Below, in pieces: positions 37,044-46,223 of a DNA stretch of 64,000 bases (position 1 is the first letter of the stretch; every line of letters starts with the position of its first letter). The translations under genes and the position numbers were made by a program. The DNA is from Polyangiaceae bacterium (lineage in GTDB: Bacteria > Myxococcota_A > Polyangia > Polyangiales > Polyangiaceae), in assembly GCA_016719945.1 (NCBI GenBank), contig JADJYE010000020.1, positions 1-64,000 of the forward strand, written 5' to 3'. A model generated the notes under the pieces. That model worked only from the letters and a program-made list of their open reading frames with translations, made no database searches and had not been told where the DNA came from.

Positions 37044-37643
37044 ATGCGCCGTTGCACAGCGGTCGTCCTGCTCCTGCTCGCCAGCGCGAGCTGCACCCCA
37101 GCCGCGAGGCCGGTCGCCGCGCCGTCGTCGCCCGCGCCGACCCCGGCTCCCCTCGCGTCCAAGCCCGACCCCGACGCGGGGCGCGCGCCCACGCCCTACA
37201 CCGCGGAGCAGATCCGCGCGGCGACCCCCGCAGGCCGGACGATGACCTACCTGATCGAGTCGCCAGGGAAGCTGCCGACGAAGCAGCGCTTCCGCTTCGT
37301 CGCCGTCGACGACGAGCACGCGACGGTCGCGACCGAGATCCTGGGAGACGACGGCAAGGTGATGGGGGACCCCGAGGTGAAGATCTCCAGCTGGGACGAT
37401 CTCCGCCGCCACGCGAGCTACCCGCGCGAGGCGACCACCATCGCACAGACCGTCACCGTGACGCCCGACGACTCCTTCAAGTGCAAGCGCTACACGGTGG
37501 TCGAGGCGCAGCCCGACGGGAAGACGAAGCGCACGATCGCGTGCTTCGCGAACGACCTACCAGGCCCGCCGGTCGAGCTCACGGTGGAGCTCGACGGCGC
37601 GCTGGTGATGTCGATGACCCTCGTCAAGCACGAGCCGCCCTGA
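37044..37643 (+). CDS. Hypothetical lipoprotein
   Basis: 199 residues. Lipoprotein signal ending LLLASASC, then a Pro/Ala linker. The rest is a compact beta-rich domain with no known family (TMTYLIESPGKLPTKQRFRF, FKCKRYTVVEAQPDGKTKRT). Converges with thiC, 12 bases between stops. Confidence 0.65.
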   Translation: MRRCTAVVLLLLASASCTPAARPVAAPSSPAPTPAPLASKPDPDAGRAPTPYTAEQIRAATPAGRTMTYLIESPGKLPTKQRFRFVAVDDEHATVATEILGDDGKVMGDPEVKISSWDDLRRHASYPREATTIAQTVTVTPDDSFKCKRYTVVEAQPDGKTKRTIACFANDLPGPPVELTVELDGALVMSMTLVKHEPP

Positions 37644-37655
37644 CGAGGCCCCGCG

Positions 37656-39271
37656 TCACTCCTCCTCGGCGGACGCGTCGCCGACGTACAGATCGCCGCC
37701 GCCCTTGCGGAAGGCCTCGGCGCGCTCGGCCAGACCCCGCGCGCGGGCCTCCTCCGCGCTCACGTGCTCGGCGGCGGCGTATTGCTCGAGGTCCTGGGTG
37801 ATCTTCATCGAGCAGAACTGCGGGCCGCACATCGAGCAGAAGTGCGCGCCCTTCGCCGCGGGAGCCGGGAGCGTCTCGTCGTGGAACTCTCGGGCCTTCT
37901 CCGGATCGAGGGACAGGTTGAACTGATCTTCCCAGCGGAACTCGAAGCGCGCCTTCGACAAAGCGTCGTCCCGTGTCTGCGCGCCCGGGTGGCCCTTCGC
38001 GAGATCGGCCGCGTGCGCAGCGATCTTGTAGGCGATGACGCCGTCGCGAACGTCCTGCTTGTTGGGCAGGCCGAGGTGCTCTTTCGGCGTGACGTAGCAG
38101 AGCATCGCCGTGCCGAACCACCCGATCATCGCCGCGCCGATGGCGCTCGTGATGTGGTCGTAGCCGGGAGCGATGTCGGTCACCAGCGGCCCGAGCGTGT
38201 AGAAGGGCGCGCCGTCGCACAGCTTGTCCTGCAGCTCGACGTTCTCCTTGATCTTGTGCATCGGCACGTGGCCTGGGCCCTCGATCATGACCTGCACGTC
38301 GTGCTTCCAGGCGATCTTGGTCAGCTCGCCGAGCGTCTCGAGCTCTGCGAACTGGGCCGCGTCGTTGGCGTCCGCGATGCTTCCCGGGCGCAGGCCGTCG
38401 CCCAGGCTGAAGCTCACGTCGTAGCGCTTCATGAGCTCGCAGATGCGCTCGAACTCCGTGTAGAGGAAGTTCTCCTTGTGCTGGTGCAGGCACCACTTGG
38501 CCATGATCGAGCCGCCGCGCGACACGATGCCGGTCTTGCGGCCGCGGGTGAGCGGCACGTGGCGCAGGAGCACGCCGGCGTGGATCGTGAAGTAGTCGAC
38601 CCCTTGCTCGGCCTGCTCCTCGAGCGTCTCGAGGAAGACGTCGATGGTGAGGTCCTCGGGCTTGCCCTTCACCTTCTCGAGCGCCTGGTAGATCGGAACG
38701 GTGCCCACCGGCACCGGCGAGTTGCGGAGGATCCACTCGCGCGTCTCGTGGATGTTCTTGCCGGTCGACAGATCCATGATCGTGTCGGCGCCCCATTTCA
38801 CGGCCCAGCGCAGCTTGTCGACCTCGTCGGCGATCGACGACGAGACGGCCGAGTTGCCGATGTTGGCGTTCACCTTCACCAGGAAGCGGCGGCCGATTCG
38901 GGGGTGACGCTCTCGCGGATCGCGATGAAGCGCATCTCCTCGGTGATCTCGCCGCGGCGCGCGTAGAAGAGCTGCGTCTTGTCGCTGCCGTCCTTCGAGG
39001 CGCGGCGATCGACCCACGCCTGCCGCAGCTTCGGCAGGCCCTCGCGGAGCTGATCGAGCGAGCGCCCCTCGAAGTGAGGGCCGCTCGTCTCGTACACGCG
39101 GAACGACGGCTCGCCCTGGGAGAGCTCGATCTCCCTGAAGGGCACGCGCACGTCGCCGTCCTCCACGTAGACGCGCCGAGACTTGGCGAACGGCCCGAGC
39201 GGCTCGAGCCCCTGCACGGGGTCTTCGACGACGACGAGGCTCTTCTTTTCGGTGATCTTGCTCGAGCTCAT
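37656..39271 (-). pseudogene. thiC: thiC (phosphomethylpyrimidine synthase), interrupted by an internal deletion
   Basis: ThiC makes the HMP-P pyrimidine of thiamine from AIR using radical SAM chemistry. The N-terminal part (ATG at 39271) reads through EITEEMRFIAIRESVTPE, then diverges into SAAASW and a stop at 38876. The rest continues one frame over from IGRRFLVKVNANIGNSAV to 37656 and is intact: MDLSTGKNIHETREWILRNS, MIEGPGHVPMHKI and the [4Fe-4S] motif CSMCGPQFC. About 25 conserved residues between TPE and the I-I-G-R motif (normally an R.II..N.NHPE..PM stretch) are missing, and the frame is broken at about 38895-38904. As read it cannot make full ThiC. A TPP riboswitch precedes it, so the locus was functional. 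Confidence 0.9.
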
Positions 39272-39281
39272 GCGCTTTCCT

Positions 39282-39365
39282 CCGCCGGTGCGAACCGGAT
39301 CAGGTGCGAAGGGTCGCGCGCCTCATGGAGCGAGGCGCGCCTCTCAGCCCGATGGGGCTCCCCTA
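39282..39365 (-). promoter_or_regulatory. TPP riboswitch (THI element) upstream of thiC
   Basis: Minus-strand conserved blocks in the right order: GGGGAGCCCC, GGGCTGAGAGG, a GCGCGCC stem with its complement, GACCCTT, then CACCTGATCCGG and GTTCGCACCGGCGG. These are the pyrimidine-sensing GGCTGAGA and pyrophosphate-sensing CCTGATC signatures. The 3' end runs into the RBS GGAGGAAA (39276-39283), 5-8 bases before the thiC start, so control is most likely by occlusion of ribosome binding. Confidence 0.92.
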
Positions 39366-39537
39366 GCGATCGAGCGCGGGTCTAGCACAGATCGCCTGGC
39401 GCGCGCGGGCCGCCGAGCTCAGTCGCTGATCTCGGGGCACCCGCTCGGCGACGACGCGGGCCTACGACCTGTTCATCTCCCGGCTGCTCATCGGGATGAA
39501 GGCCGTCTCGGGGGAGGAGTAGGATGCGCCGGCGCTC

Positions 39538-41166
39538 ATGACCTGGACGGCCTGTCTCTCCCCTCTGCTCGCCGTGGCGCTCACCGTGGCCTGCGGCGGT
39601 GATCCGTCGAGCCCGTTGGGCGCGGGCAGCACAGCGACGGCGAGCGCCGCGGGGAGCAGCGACGTCGACGCGGGCGCCCCGAGCGCGGCAGCTTCCGCCG
39701 AGGCCCCCCCCTTCACGTCCGCGGGCGCCGTCTCCGTCTGGATCAAGGGAGGCACGGTCGTCGACGGCACGGGCGCGCCGGGGCGGCGCGCGGACGTGAT
39801 CGTGCAGGGCGACAAGGTCGTCCACGTCGGCCCCGTCGACCCAGCCGTGCGCGCCGAGCGCACGATCGACGCGACCGGCAAGATCGTCGCGCCGGGCTTC
39901 ATCGACATGCACGCCCACAGCGACCCGCTGGGCAACGTCGATCATCTCCTCGCGCAGGGCGTGACCACGATCATCGTCGGCCAAGACGGCAAGAGCCCGG
40001 AGGCCCGCATCGCGTCCTACTTGAACGGGGTCGACGACAAGGACCCGCGCGTCAACGTCGGGGCGCTGGTCGGCCACGCCAGCGTGCGCAAGGACGCGGG
40101 GGTGGGCTCGAAGAAGAAGCCGTCCAAGAAGGACCTCACCGCGATGGCGAAGCTCGTGCGCCGCGCCATGAACGACGGCGCGTTCGGCCTGAGCACCGGC
40201 CTCGAGTACGATCCAGGCGGCTTCGCTACCCCCGAGGAGTTGGCGGCCGTGGCGGAGCCCGTCGGAGAGGTCAACGGCCTCGTGATGAGCCACCTGCGGA
40301 GCGAGGACGACGACAAGATCGAGGACGCCCTCGACGAGCTGTTCGCCCAGTGCGAGGCGCACAAGGCGCGAGCCCACTTCGGACACATGAAGATCGTGCT
40401 CGGCAAGGGCGAGGCGCGAGGCAAACAGATCCTCGCGAAGATGGACGCCGCCCGCGCGCGCGGCCTGTCGGTGACCGGCGACGTGTACCCGTACACGGCG
40501 AGCTACACCACGCTCGCGATCCTGTTCCCCGAGTTCGCGCGCCCGCCGAACGGCTACAAGAAGGCCAAGAAGAGCCGCTACGAAGACCTCACCACGCACC
40601 TGAGAGAGCGCGTGACCGCGCGCAACGGGCCCGAGGCGACGCTCTTCGGGACAGGAAAGCACGCCGGCAAGACGCTCAAGCAGGTCTCCGACGCGCTCGG
40701 CAAGCCCTTCGAAGCGGTGCTCGCCGACCTCGGCCCCGGGGGCGGAAGCGCCGCCTACTTCGTGATGGATGAGGAGGTCTTGAAGACGTTCCTCGCGGCG
40801 CCGTTCGTGAGCTTCGGCACCGACGGCAGCGCGACGAGCTCCCACCCGCGCGGGTATGGCTCGTTCGCGCGCGTGTTCGCGAGCTACGTCGGAGAGAAGG
40901 GGCCGCTCACGCTGGAGGGCGCAGTGAACAAGGCCAGCCTGGTGGCCGCGGAGACGCTCGGTCTGAAGGATCGCGGCTCGCTGGCCGTGGGGCGCTTCGC
41001 CGACGTGATCGTGTTCGATCCCAAGACCTTCAAGGACCAGGCGAGCTACGAGCGTCCGCAGCGCAAGGCGACGGGCATGTCGACGGTGCTCGTGAACGGC
41101 GTGCTCGAGTGGGACGGCGCACAGCCCGTGAAGGGCCGCGGCGGCCGCGCCCTGCGCAGGCCGTAG
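39538..41166 (+). CDS. N-acyl-D-amino-acid deacylase (amidohydrolase family) lipoprotein
   Basis: 542 residues. Signal with lipobox LAVALTVAC. The amidohydrolase domain begins SVWIKGGTVVDGTGAPGRRA. It carries the metal-binding IAPGFID-type stretch (KIVAPGFIDMHAHSDPLGN), GVTTIIVGQDG, GLSTGLEYDPGGFAT, HFGHMKIV, VSFGTDGSATSSHPRGYGSF and the closing GSLAVGRFADVIVFDP. This is the D-aminoacylase/dihydroorotase-like lineage. It probably removes N-acyl groups from D-amino acids or peptides in the periplasm, where the lipid anchor places it. Upstream is the thiC riboswitch; downstream a convergent lipoprotein gene. Confidence 0.88.
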   Translation: MTWTACLSPLLAVALTVACGGDPSSPLGAGSTATASAAGSSDVDAGAPSAAASAEAPPFTSAGAVSVWIKGGTVVDGTGAPGRRADVIVQGDKVVHVGPVDPAVRAERTIDATGKIVAPGFIDMHAHSDPLGNVDHLLAQGVTTIIVGQDGKSPEARIASYLNGVDDKDPRVNVGALVGHASVRKDAGVGSKKKPSKKDLTAMAKLVRRAMNDGAFGLSTGLEYDPGGFATPEELAAVAEPVGEVNGLVMSHLRSEDDDKIEDALDELFAQCEAHKARAHFGHMKIVLGKGEARGKQILAKMDAARARGLSVTGDVYPYTASYTTLAILFPEFARPPNGYKKAKKSRYEDLTTHLRERVTARNGPEATLFGTGKHAGKTLKQVSDALGKPFEAVLADLGPGGGSAAYFVMDEEVLKTFLAAPFVSFGTDGSATSSHPRGYGSFARVFASYVGEKGPLTLEGAVNKASLVAAETLGLKDRGSLAVGRFADVIVFDPKTFKDQASYERPQRKATGMSTVLVNGVLEWDGAQPVKGRGGRALRRP

Positions 41167-41181
41167 CCGCCCGCGTCGGGC

Positions 41182-43494
41182 TCAAGGCTCGGCGAGCGAG
41201 TCGACCTGGAATCGCCCGCGGCAGACCTCGAACGGCATCATCAGCGAGCCGAAGCGACAGGTGAGCACCTGCTCCGCCATCGCGCCGTGCACGACCACAC
41301 GGGCGCCCGCTCCCCCGCCCGCCGCGTCGAACGTCGCGGCCCCGCGCGCGAGAAAGTAGTCGCCTTTGCCGTAGTTGCGGAGGCTGGTTCGCTGGCCCCC
41401 TGCGAGCACGGCATAGAGCTCGGCGCCCGCGCCTAGCGTCGCAGACACGACGTAGTGACCGAAGAGCTTCGTGTTCTTCTTGCGCGTGTACACGCCGAGC
41501 GGCTCGCCGCCAGGTAGCTTGAACGCGGACGCCTGCTCCGTAGTCCCGGCGACGAGCAGCACGGAGCCGTCGGGCCAGTACCACCACGGGTTGTCACTCT
41601 GACCGAACGCCTGCTCCCACAGGGTCACGCCGCTGGGGCTCACGAGCTTGATGGTCTTCTGGTCGAAGACGTCGATGATGGTGCCCATCCCTCCGCGGAC
41701 GATCGACGCTGAATCGTAGCGCTCCGAAAACGCGCGGGTATCGAGCTCCTTGCCCGACTGGCTGTCGAACCGCACGAGCGACTTGCCGGCGATGACCTCC
41801 AGCACCGACTCGACGCGATCTCCTGGGCCGACGAAGTCGGCGTCGAAGATCTTGTCCGGGAACACCTTGTGCCCAACCACCTTCAGCCCCGGCACGTCGA
41901 GGATCGAGAGCTTCTTGTCGTCCCACAGGACCAGCCGCTCACCCGAGCGTGAGCGGGCCTGCCACTTCGCCTCGTGCTTGAGCTCGACGAACGTGCACGG
42001 CTCCTTCCCGGTCGGACACAGGCTGACGCCGCCCGGCACGACCTTGAACGTCTCGCAGGAGCCGAAGCGCGTGTCGCACGCCGCGGACGTGTCCTCCCTC
42101 GGAGCGGGCTGCCCCGTCGTGAGGTCGACGACGAGGTCGGGGTCGACCAGGAAGAAGCGAGCGTCATGGGAGATCCCCCCGACGATGCCCTTGCCCTTGC
42201 GCAGCGCCTGGCTGGCCGCGGCGAGCGGGTGGAGAGCCGGCTTGGGCGCCGCGACCTTTGGCGGCTCGGGGGGGAGCTCGGCGACCTTCTTCCCCGTGCG
42301 GACGTCGAGATAAGACTCCTTGTTGTCCTTGCCGAGCAAGAGCAAATAGCCGCGCGGATCGGCGAGCTCGGGCGCGTAGCAGAGCGTGCCATGGGGCGCC
42401 TTGACCTTGCCCTTGTTGTGCAGGTCGAACACGACGTACTTGAAGTCGTCGTCTTCGCTGAGCCCCTCGCACGTCAGCGCGAAGCGCCCGTCCTCGCTGA
42501 AGGACCAGGGGCCGTTGCGAGTCCGCGAGACGAGGGTCGCGCCCGCGTCGAGATCGACGATGCGGGTCCCGGTGTTCATCATCTGGATCAGCGCGAACCG
42601 CCCGCCGTCGACGAGCTCGACCCGGTAGAAGCCCGACCCCGAAGAGTCGAACTCCTCGGCCACCACGTGCATCGGGGCTCCCGTGGAGGTGTCGAACACG
42701 TACGCCTCGTACCCGATGGTCGCAAGCATGCGGCTGCCGTCGGGGGTGAGCTCGACCCACTGCGAGGTGTCCACGTCCTTGCTGAGCGTGGAGCGCGCCT
42801 TGAGCGTGGCGACGTCGACGACCTTCGACACTCCGGGCTCGCGGACGACCATCGTCTTGCCATCGGCAGACAGCGCGTGGACCCCGTCGAAGCCTGATTT
42901 GACGGAGCGCCAGCGATCCGGCGGCGCACCCTGCGAGGTCAGGTAGAGACCCCCAGCGAAGGTGAGCGCGACCGTGCCGTCCTCGGAGGTGAGGACACCG
43001 CCGTCGTCGAGCGGCGCGTCGAGCAGCTCGGCCGACACCGCGAGCTCGCGCTCGAGCGCGCTCGTCGCGCGCTCGAACAGCCGCTGCGCGTCGGCTGGCC
43101 GCGCGCCCTTGGCTGCGCGCGCCGCCGCGAGCAGCGAGTCGGAGCTGTCCGCGGCGAGCTTCGCGCAGGTCGTGAGATCTTGCTCGGCCGCACCGGCCTT
43201 CTTCGCCTCGGCGCAGCGCCCGAGCTGGGTGAAGATCTCCGCGCGCTGGGCCGCGACGGACGGTCCGAGCTTCGGGCACCCCGCGCCGGCGGCGTCGAGG
43301 GTGCGCAGAGCCCGGTCGAGGAAGCCCTCGTTGGACAGCTGCGCGGCACGCGATCGCGCGGCCTCGACCGGCGCACACGTGTCGGCAGGAGCGGCGGTGC
43401 TGGCGGGGGGCTCGATCGTGGGAGGTGGCTGCACCTCGCTGGGACAGGCAACCAGGACCAACGACAACGCGGGCAGGAGTCGAGCTCTTCTCAT
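41182..43494 (-). CDS. Large lipoprotein with propeller-like repeats
   Basis: 770 residues. Lipoprotein signal MRRARLLPALSLVLVAC. A helical region follows (EAARSRAAQLSNEGFLDRAL, AQRLFERATSALEREL). Then come many beta-strand repeats of the pattern xFSxDGRFAL / VxDLxxxTxV, e.g. NGPWSFSEDGRFALTCEG, GISHDARFFLVDPDLVVDL, VELTPDGSRMLATIGYEAYV. This resembles WD40/YVTN-type propeller repeats. Unknown role; likely periplasmic ligand or protein binding. Divergent from the cupredoxin-like gene at 43648. Confidence 0.7.
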   Translation of the reverse strand: MRRARLLPALSLVLVACPSEVQPPPTIEPPASTAAPADTCAPVEAARSRAAQLSNEGFLDRALRTLDAAGAGCPKLGPSVAAQRAEIFTQLGRCAEAKKAGAAEQDLTTCAKLAADSSDSLLAAARAAKGARPADAQRLFERATSALERELAVSAELLDAPLDDGGVLTSEDGTVALTFAGGLYLTSQGAPPDRWRSVKSGFDGVHALSADGKTMVVREPGVSKVVDVATLKARSTLSKDVDTSQWVELTPDGSRMLATIGYEAYVFDTSTGAPMHVVAEEFDSSGSGFYRVELVDGGRFALIQMMNTGTRIVDLDAGATLVSRTRNGPWSFSEDGRFALTCEGLSEDDDFKYVVFDLHNKGKVKAPHGTLCYAPELADPRGYLLLLGKDNKESYLDVRTGKKVAELPPEPPKVAAPKPALHPLAAASQALRKGKGIVGGISHDARFFLVDPDLVVDLTTGQPAPREDTSAACDTRFGSCETFKVVPGGVSLCPTGKEPCTFVELKHEAKWQARSRSGERLVLWDDKKLSILDVPGLKVVGHKVFPDKIFDADFVGPGDRVESVLEVIAGKSLVRFDSQSGKELDTRAFSERYDSASIVRGGMGTIIDVFDQKTIKLVSPSGVTLWEQAFGQSDNPWWYWPDGSVLLVAGTTEQASAFKLPGGEPLGVYTRKKNTKLFGHYVVSATLGAGAELYAVLAGGQRTSLRNYGKGDYFLARGAATFDAAGGGAGARVVVHGAMAEQVLTCRFGSLMMPFEVCRGRFQVDSLAEP

Positions 43495-43647
43495 CGGGCC
43501 GCCGCATCCTACGCGAACGACGGCCGCAATCTGCCGCTGGGTACGGGGTTATCCACTCACCCGAGCGACACCCTCACACCAAACATCGAGGGCTCGAGCC
43601 GCCGGTGCGGACGTCGTCCCCAGAGGCAGGGTACCGTTGAGTCACCC

Positions 43648-44508
43648 ATGCTTCACACCCGCCATGCGCTCGCCTTCTTGTTGACGACCACGGTGTCCCT
43701 GCTCGCGTGCAGTGAGCGCCCCACGAGCTTGCTCGACGGCGACGGGGGGAGCGACGGCGCGGGCGGCTCAGCGAGCGGCTCGGGTGGCGACGCGCAAGGC
43801 GCCGGCGGCTCTGGGTCGGGCGGCGACGCGACGGGCTCTGGGGGCGACGGTGGCGCCGGTCCGCAGCCGGCGACCTTCGAGATCAGCATCGGCGATCCTT
43901 CCCCGGCCATCGAGCTGCGCGACAGCGTCGAGATCGACGTCACCGTGACCCCGAACGGCTACGTCGGGGCGGTCAATTTCCTCTTGGACGGCCTGCCCGC
44001 AGATCTCGACGCTGGCCTCGACACGACCACCGTCACCCTCGACGGGACCTCGACCGAGACCCTGACCCTCACGATCACGTCGTTCTCCAACACCGTCACG
44101 GGGGACCACCCGTACGACGTCACCGGCACCGTCGAGGGCGGCACGCAATCCGCCGGCGCGGCGGTCACCGTGCTGCCCATCATCACGATCACCATCCCGC
44201 AGAACCTCGCGAGCTACTCCTCCGACCCGCCCGACGAGACCGCCTTCGGCGACTACCCCACGGTGATCAAGGCCCCGCCCGGCATGTCCGCCGCGAACCC
44301 GGTCACGGTGAACTTCTTCAACGCCGACTCGGTGTCCCACGAGATCCACGCCGACTACCCCGACCAAGGCTTCCCTCACGGCAACCAGGGCATCCCGCCG
44401 ATGAGCCTCGACCCCCTCGTGCGCGAGGTGAACAGCCCGGGCCTCTACAACTACTACCCGCACGACATCAATGACTCGATCCGAGGCCGGATCCTGATCG
44501 AGCCCTAG
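43648..44508 (+). CDS. Cupredoxin-like lipoprotein
   Basis: 286 residues from the ATG at 43648. Signal with lipobox SLLAC, then a Gly/Ser repeat linker (about residues 30-70, many GSGGD units). A beta-sandwich domain (ATFEISIGDPSPAIELRDSV) follows. The C-terminal part has VNFFNADSVSHEIHADYPDQ and later LYNYYPHDI, the pattern of cupredoxin-like proteins with His ligands; a complete His-Cys-His-Met copper site cannot be seen. Possible extracytoplasmic metal or electron carrier. A strong hairpin terminator follows. Confidence 0.65.
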   Translation: MLHTRHALAFLLTTTVSLLACSERPTSLLDGDGGSDGAGGSASGSGGDAQGAGGSGSGGDATGSGGDGGAGPQPATFEISIGDPSPAIELRDSVEIDVTVTPNGYVGAVNFLLDGLPADLDAGLDTTTVTLDGTSTETLTLTITSFSNTVTGDHPYDVTGTVEGGTQSAGAAVTVLPIITITIPQNLASYSSDPPDETAFGDYPTVIKAPPGMSAANPVTVNFFNADSVSHEIHADYPDQGFPHGNQGIPPMSLDPLVREVNSPGLYNYYPHDINDSIRGRILIEP

Positions 44509-44532
44509 TCCCTTGGAACCAAGGATGCTTGA

Positions 44533-44576
44533 AGAATTCGGGCCGCCCCTGACGGGGCGATGGCGGCCCGAATTCT
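44533..44576. terminator. Perfect 15-bp hairpin terminator
   Basis: AGAATTCGGGCCGCC and its exact reverse complement, with a 14-base loop, 25 bases after the cupredoxin-like gene stop. Works in either direction by symmetry and lies between convergent genes. A CTCTTG tail with few T residues follows on the plus strand. Confidence 0.7.
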
Positions 44577-44622
44577 CTTGGCCACGCGTTGGTTTGTTCC
44601 GACGCGGACTCCTCACTGTTTG

Positions 44623-44643
44623 CGTGGAAACTTCGTTTCCACG
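44623..44643. terminator. Second perfect hairpin in the convergent gap
   Basis: CGTGGAAAC-TTC-GTTTCCACG, nine-base perfect stem with a three-base loop, 40 bases before the stop of the convergent gene 44684-45241. Probably the terminator of the minus-strand gene, or a protein-binding palindrome. Confidence 0.5.
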
Positions 44644-44683
44644 GGACTAGCAGTGTGCTGACAATGGCAGCGTCACGCCGCCT

Positions 44684-45241
44684 TCAGAAGCCGACGAACC
44701 TCGCGTACACCGCGAGGCCGCCGGCGAAGGTGCCGACGACGAACGCGATGAAGGCGACCGCCGCCAGCGTCCAGAACTGGGGCGCCGAGGCGCCGGCCTC
44801 GCGGATGACCCGGCCCGGCGGGCTCGAGATCGCCGCGGGCGCGTCGTCCTCCTCGGCGACCTGCAGGCCGCACGCCGCCAAGAGGCCCTTCGCTTGATCG
44901 AAGAAGGCGTTGTACGAGCCGGTGTCGACGTCGAACGGCCGATCCCCGAAGCGCGCGTAGTGCATCGACGACAGGCAGCGGTGCGTGCGCAGCGCGGCCT
45001 TGCGCTGCGGGATGTCGAGCCAGCCGACCGTGAGGGCCGGCGTCGCGCCGCTGTCGTCGCGCAGCGTGATCGCCTGACGCGCGCGGCGGCCTGCGCCGGT
45101 GCTCATCCCCTCCGGCGCGGAGAGATCGGGCCTGCGCGTCACCGCGCCGCGAACGCGGACGCCGCCGAACGCTTGAGCGAAATATACGCTGAAGTCGTGG
45201 GCGCTCTGCGCTACCTGGGTCCGTCTCGCGTCGAAGGTCAT
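44684..45241 (-). CDS. Hypothetical protein with one C-terminal membrane helix
   Basis: 185 residues. The cytoplasmic part has no recognised domain (LTVGWLDIPQRKAALRTHRC, MHYARFGDRPFDVDTGSYNA). A linker is followed by a single C-terminal helix (FWTLAAVAFIAFVVGTFAGG) and a short basic end, i.e. a tail-anchored layout. Function unknown. Confidence 0.65.
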   Translation of the reverse strand: MTFDARRTQVAQSAHDFSVYFAQAFGGVRVRGAVTRRPDLSAPEGMSTGAGRRARQAITLRDDSGATPALTVGWLDIPQRKAALRTHRCLSSMHYARFGDRPFDVDTGSYNAFFDQAKGLLAACGLQVAEEDDAPAAISSPPGRVIREAGASAPQFWTLAAVAFIAFVVGTFAGGLAVYARFVGF

Positions 45242-45359
45242 CGAGGCTTTCGTCCAGCAGAGTAGAAAAATTGGCGAGCCGTATGAAAGCTTTGTGCGAA
45301 CGGTCGCCCGCAGCCGCCGGGCGCGTCAGCCCGCCGAGCCACGCGCCGTCCTACCGCTC

Positions 45360-46177
45360 ATGACCCGAATCGAGCCCGCACGACCCGACGATCACCCCTC
45401 GTTCGCCGCGCTCTTCCCCGAGCTGGAGACGGGTGAAGCGGTCCCGGACGCGGCCCGCTTCGCGCGGGAGATCGCGCCCACAGCGCTCTTCGCGCGAGAC
45501 GAGCGCATGGAGGCGCTCGGCTATGTGTTCTTCCAGATCTACGGCCGGGACGCCTATGTCCGCCACCTGGTGACGGCGCCGCGCGCGGCGGGGGCGTCGG
45601 GCGCGCCCTGATGGCGGCGGTCGCGCAGCGGGCCCGCGCGCAAGGAGCCAGCGCGTGGCGGCTGAACGTGAAGGTGACGAACGAGACGGCGATCCGCTTC
45701 TACCAGGGCCTCGGCCTCCGTCGAGCGTTCGAGACGTGGGTGCTGAGGCTCCGGTGGCGCGCGCTCGAGGCCGCCGAGAGCGCGATCTCGGCGTGGGCGC
45801 CCACGCCCGAGCAGCTCCCCCTGCTCGAGCGGGCGTTCGACCTCCCCGCGGGCCTCGTCACGAAGAGCGAGGGGAAGGTCCTCGCCGCCGCCTGGGACGG
45901 TGACGAGCCCAGCGCGTTCGGCAGCTTCGACCCGACGTTTCCTGGCGTTTACCCGCTCCGCGCGACGCGCCCCGACGCCGCCCTGGCGGTGCTCCGCACC
46001 TTCTCGTCGCGAGCGCAGCCGCTCGACGACGTCGACAGGCCTTGGCGCTCGGTCGGGGTACAGGTCGTCGTCGAGGACGCGGAGCCGACGGCGCGCGCGC
46101 TGCTCGAGCTCGGCGCCGACGAGGTCTTCCGCATCGCCCACCTGCGCGGCGACCTCCCAACGCGGGTCGAACAATGA
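45360..46177 (+). CDS. GNAT acetyltransferase, frameshifted in motif A
   Basis: The first frame (ATG 45360) gives MTRIEPARPDDHPSFAALFP to YVRHLVTAPRAAGASGAP and a stop at 45611. The real continuation, GVGRALMAAVAQRARAQGAS, is one frame over and runs to 46177. One base restored in the G run (about 45585-45600) rebuilds the acetyl-CoA loop RGxGVGRALM. Joined length is about 270 residues: an N-terminal GNAT domain (motif A, then LNVKVTNETAIRFYQGLGLR) and a C-terminal second half that may be a degenerate second domain. Substrate unknown. Confidence 0.75.
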
Positions 46178-46223
46178 CCTAGCTGGCGCGCCGGGCGCGA
46201 GACCGAGCCGAGCGCCCGGTGAT

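Noticed and set aside
37656..39017. A separate complete thiC starting at 39017
   Set aside because: Its first ~40 residues are out-of-frame nonsense; the real N-terminus is in the other frame from 39271.
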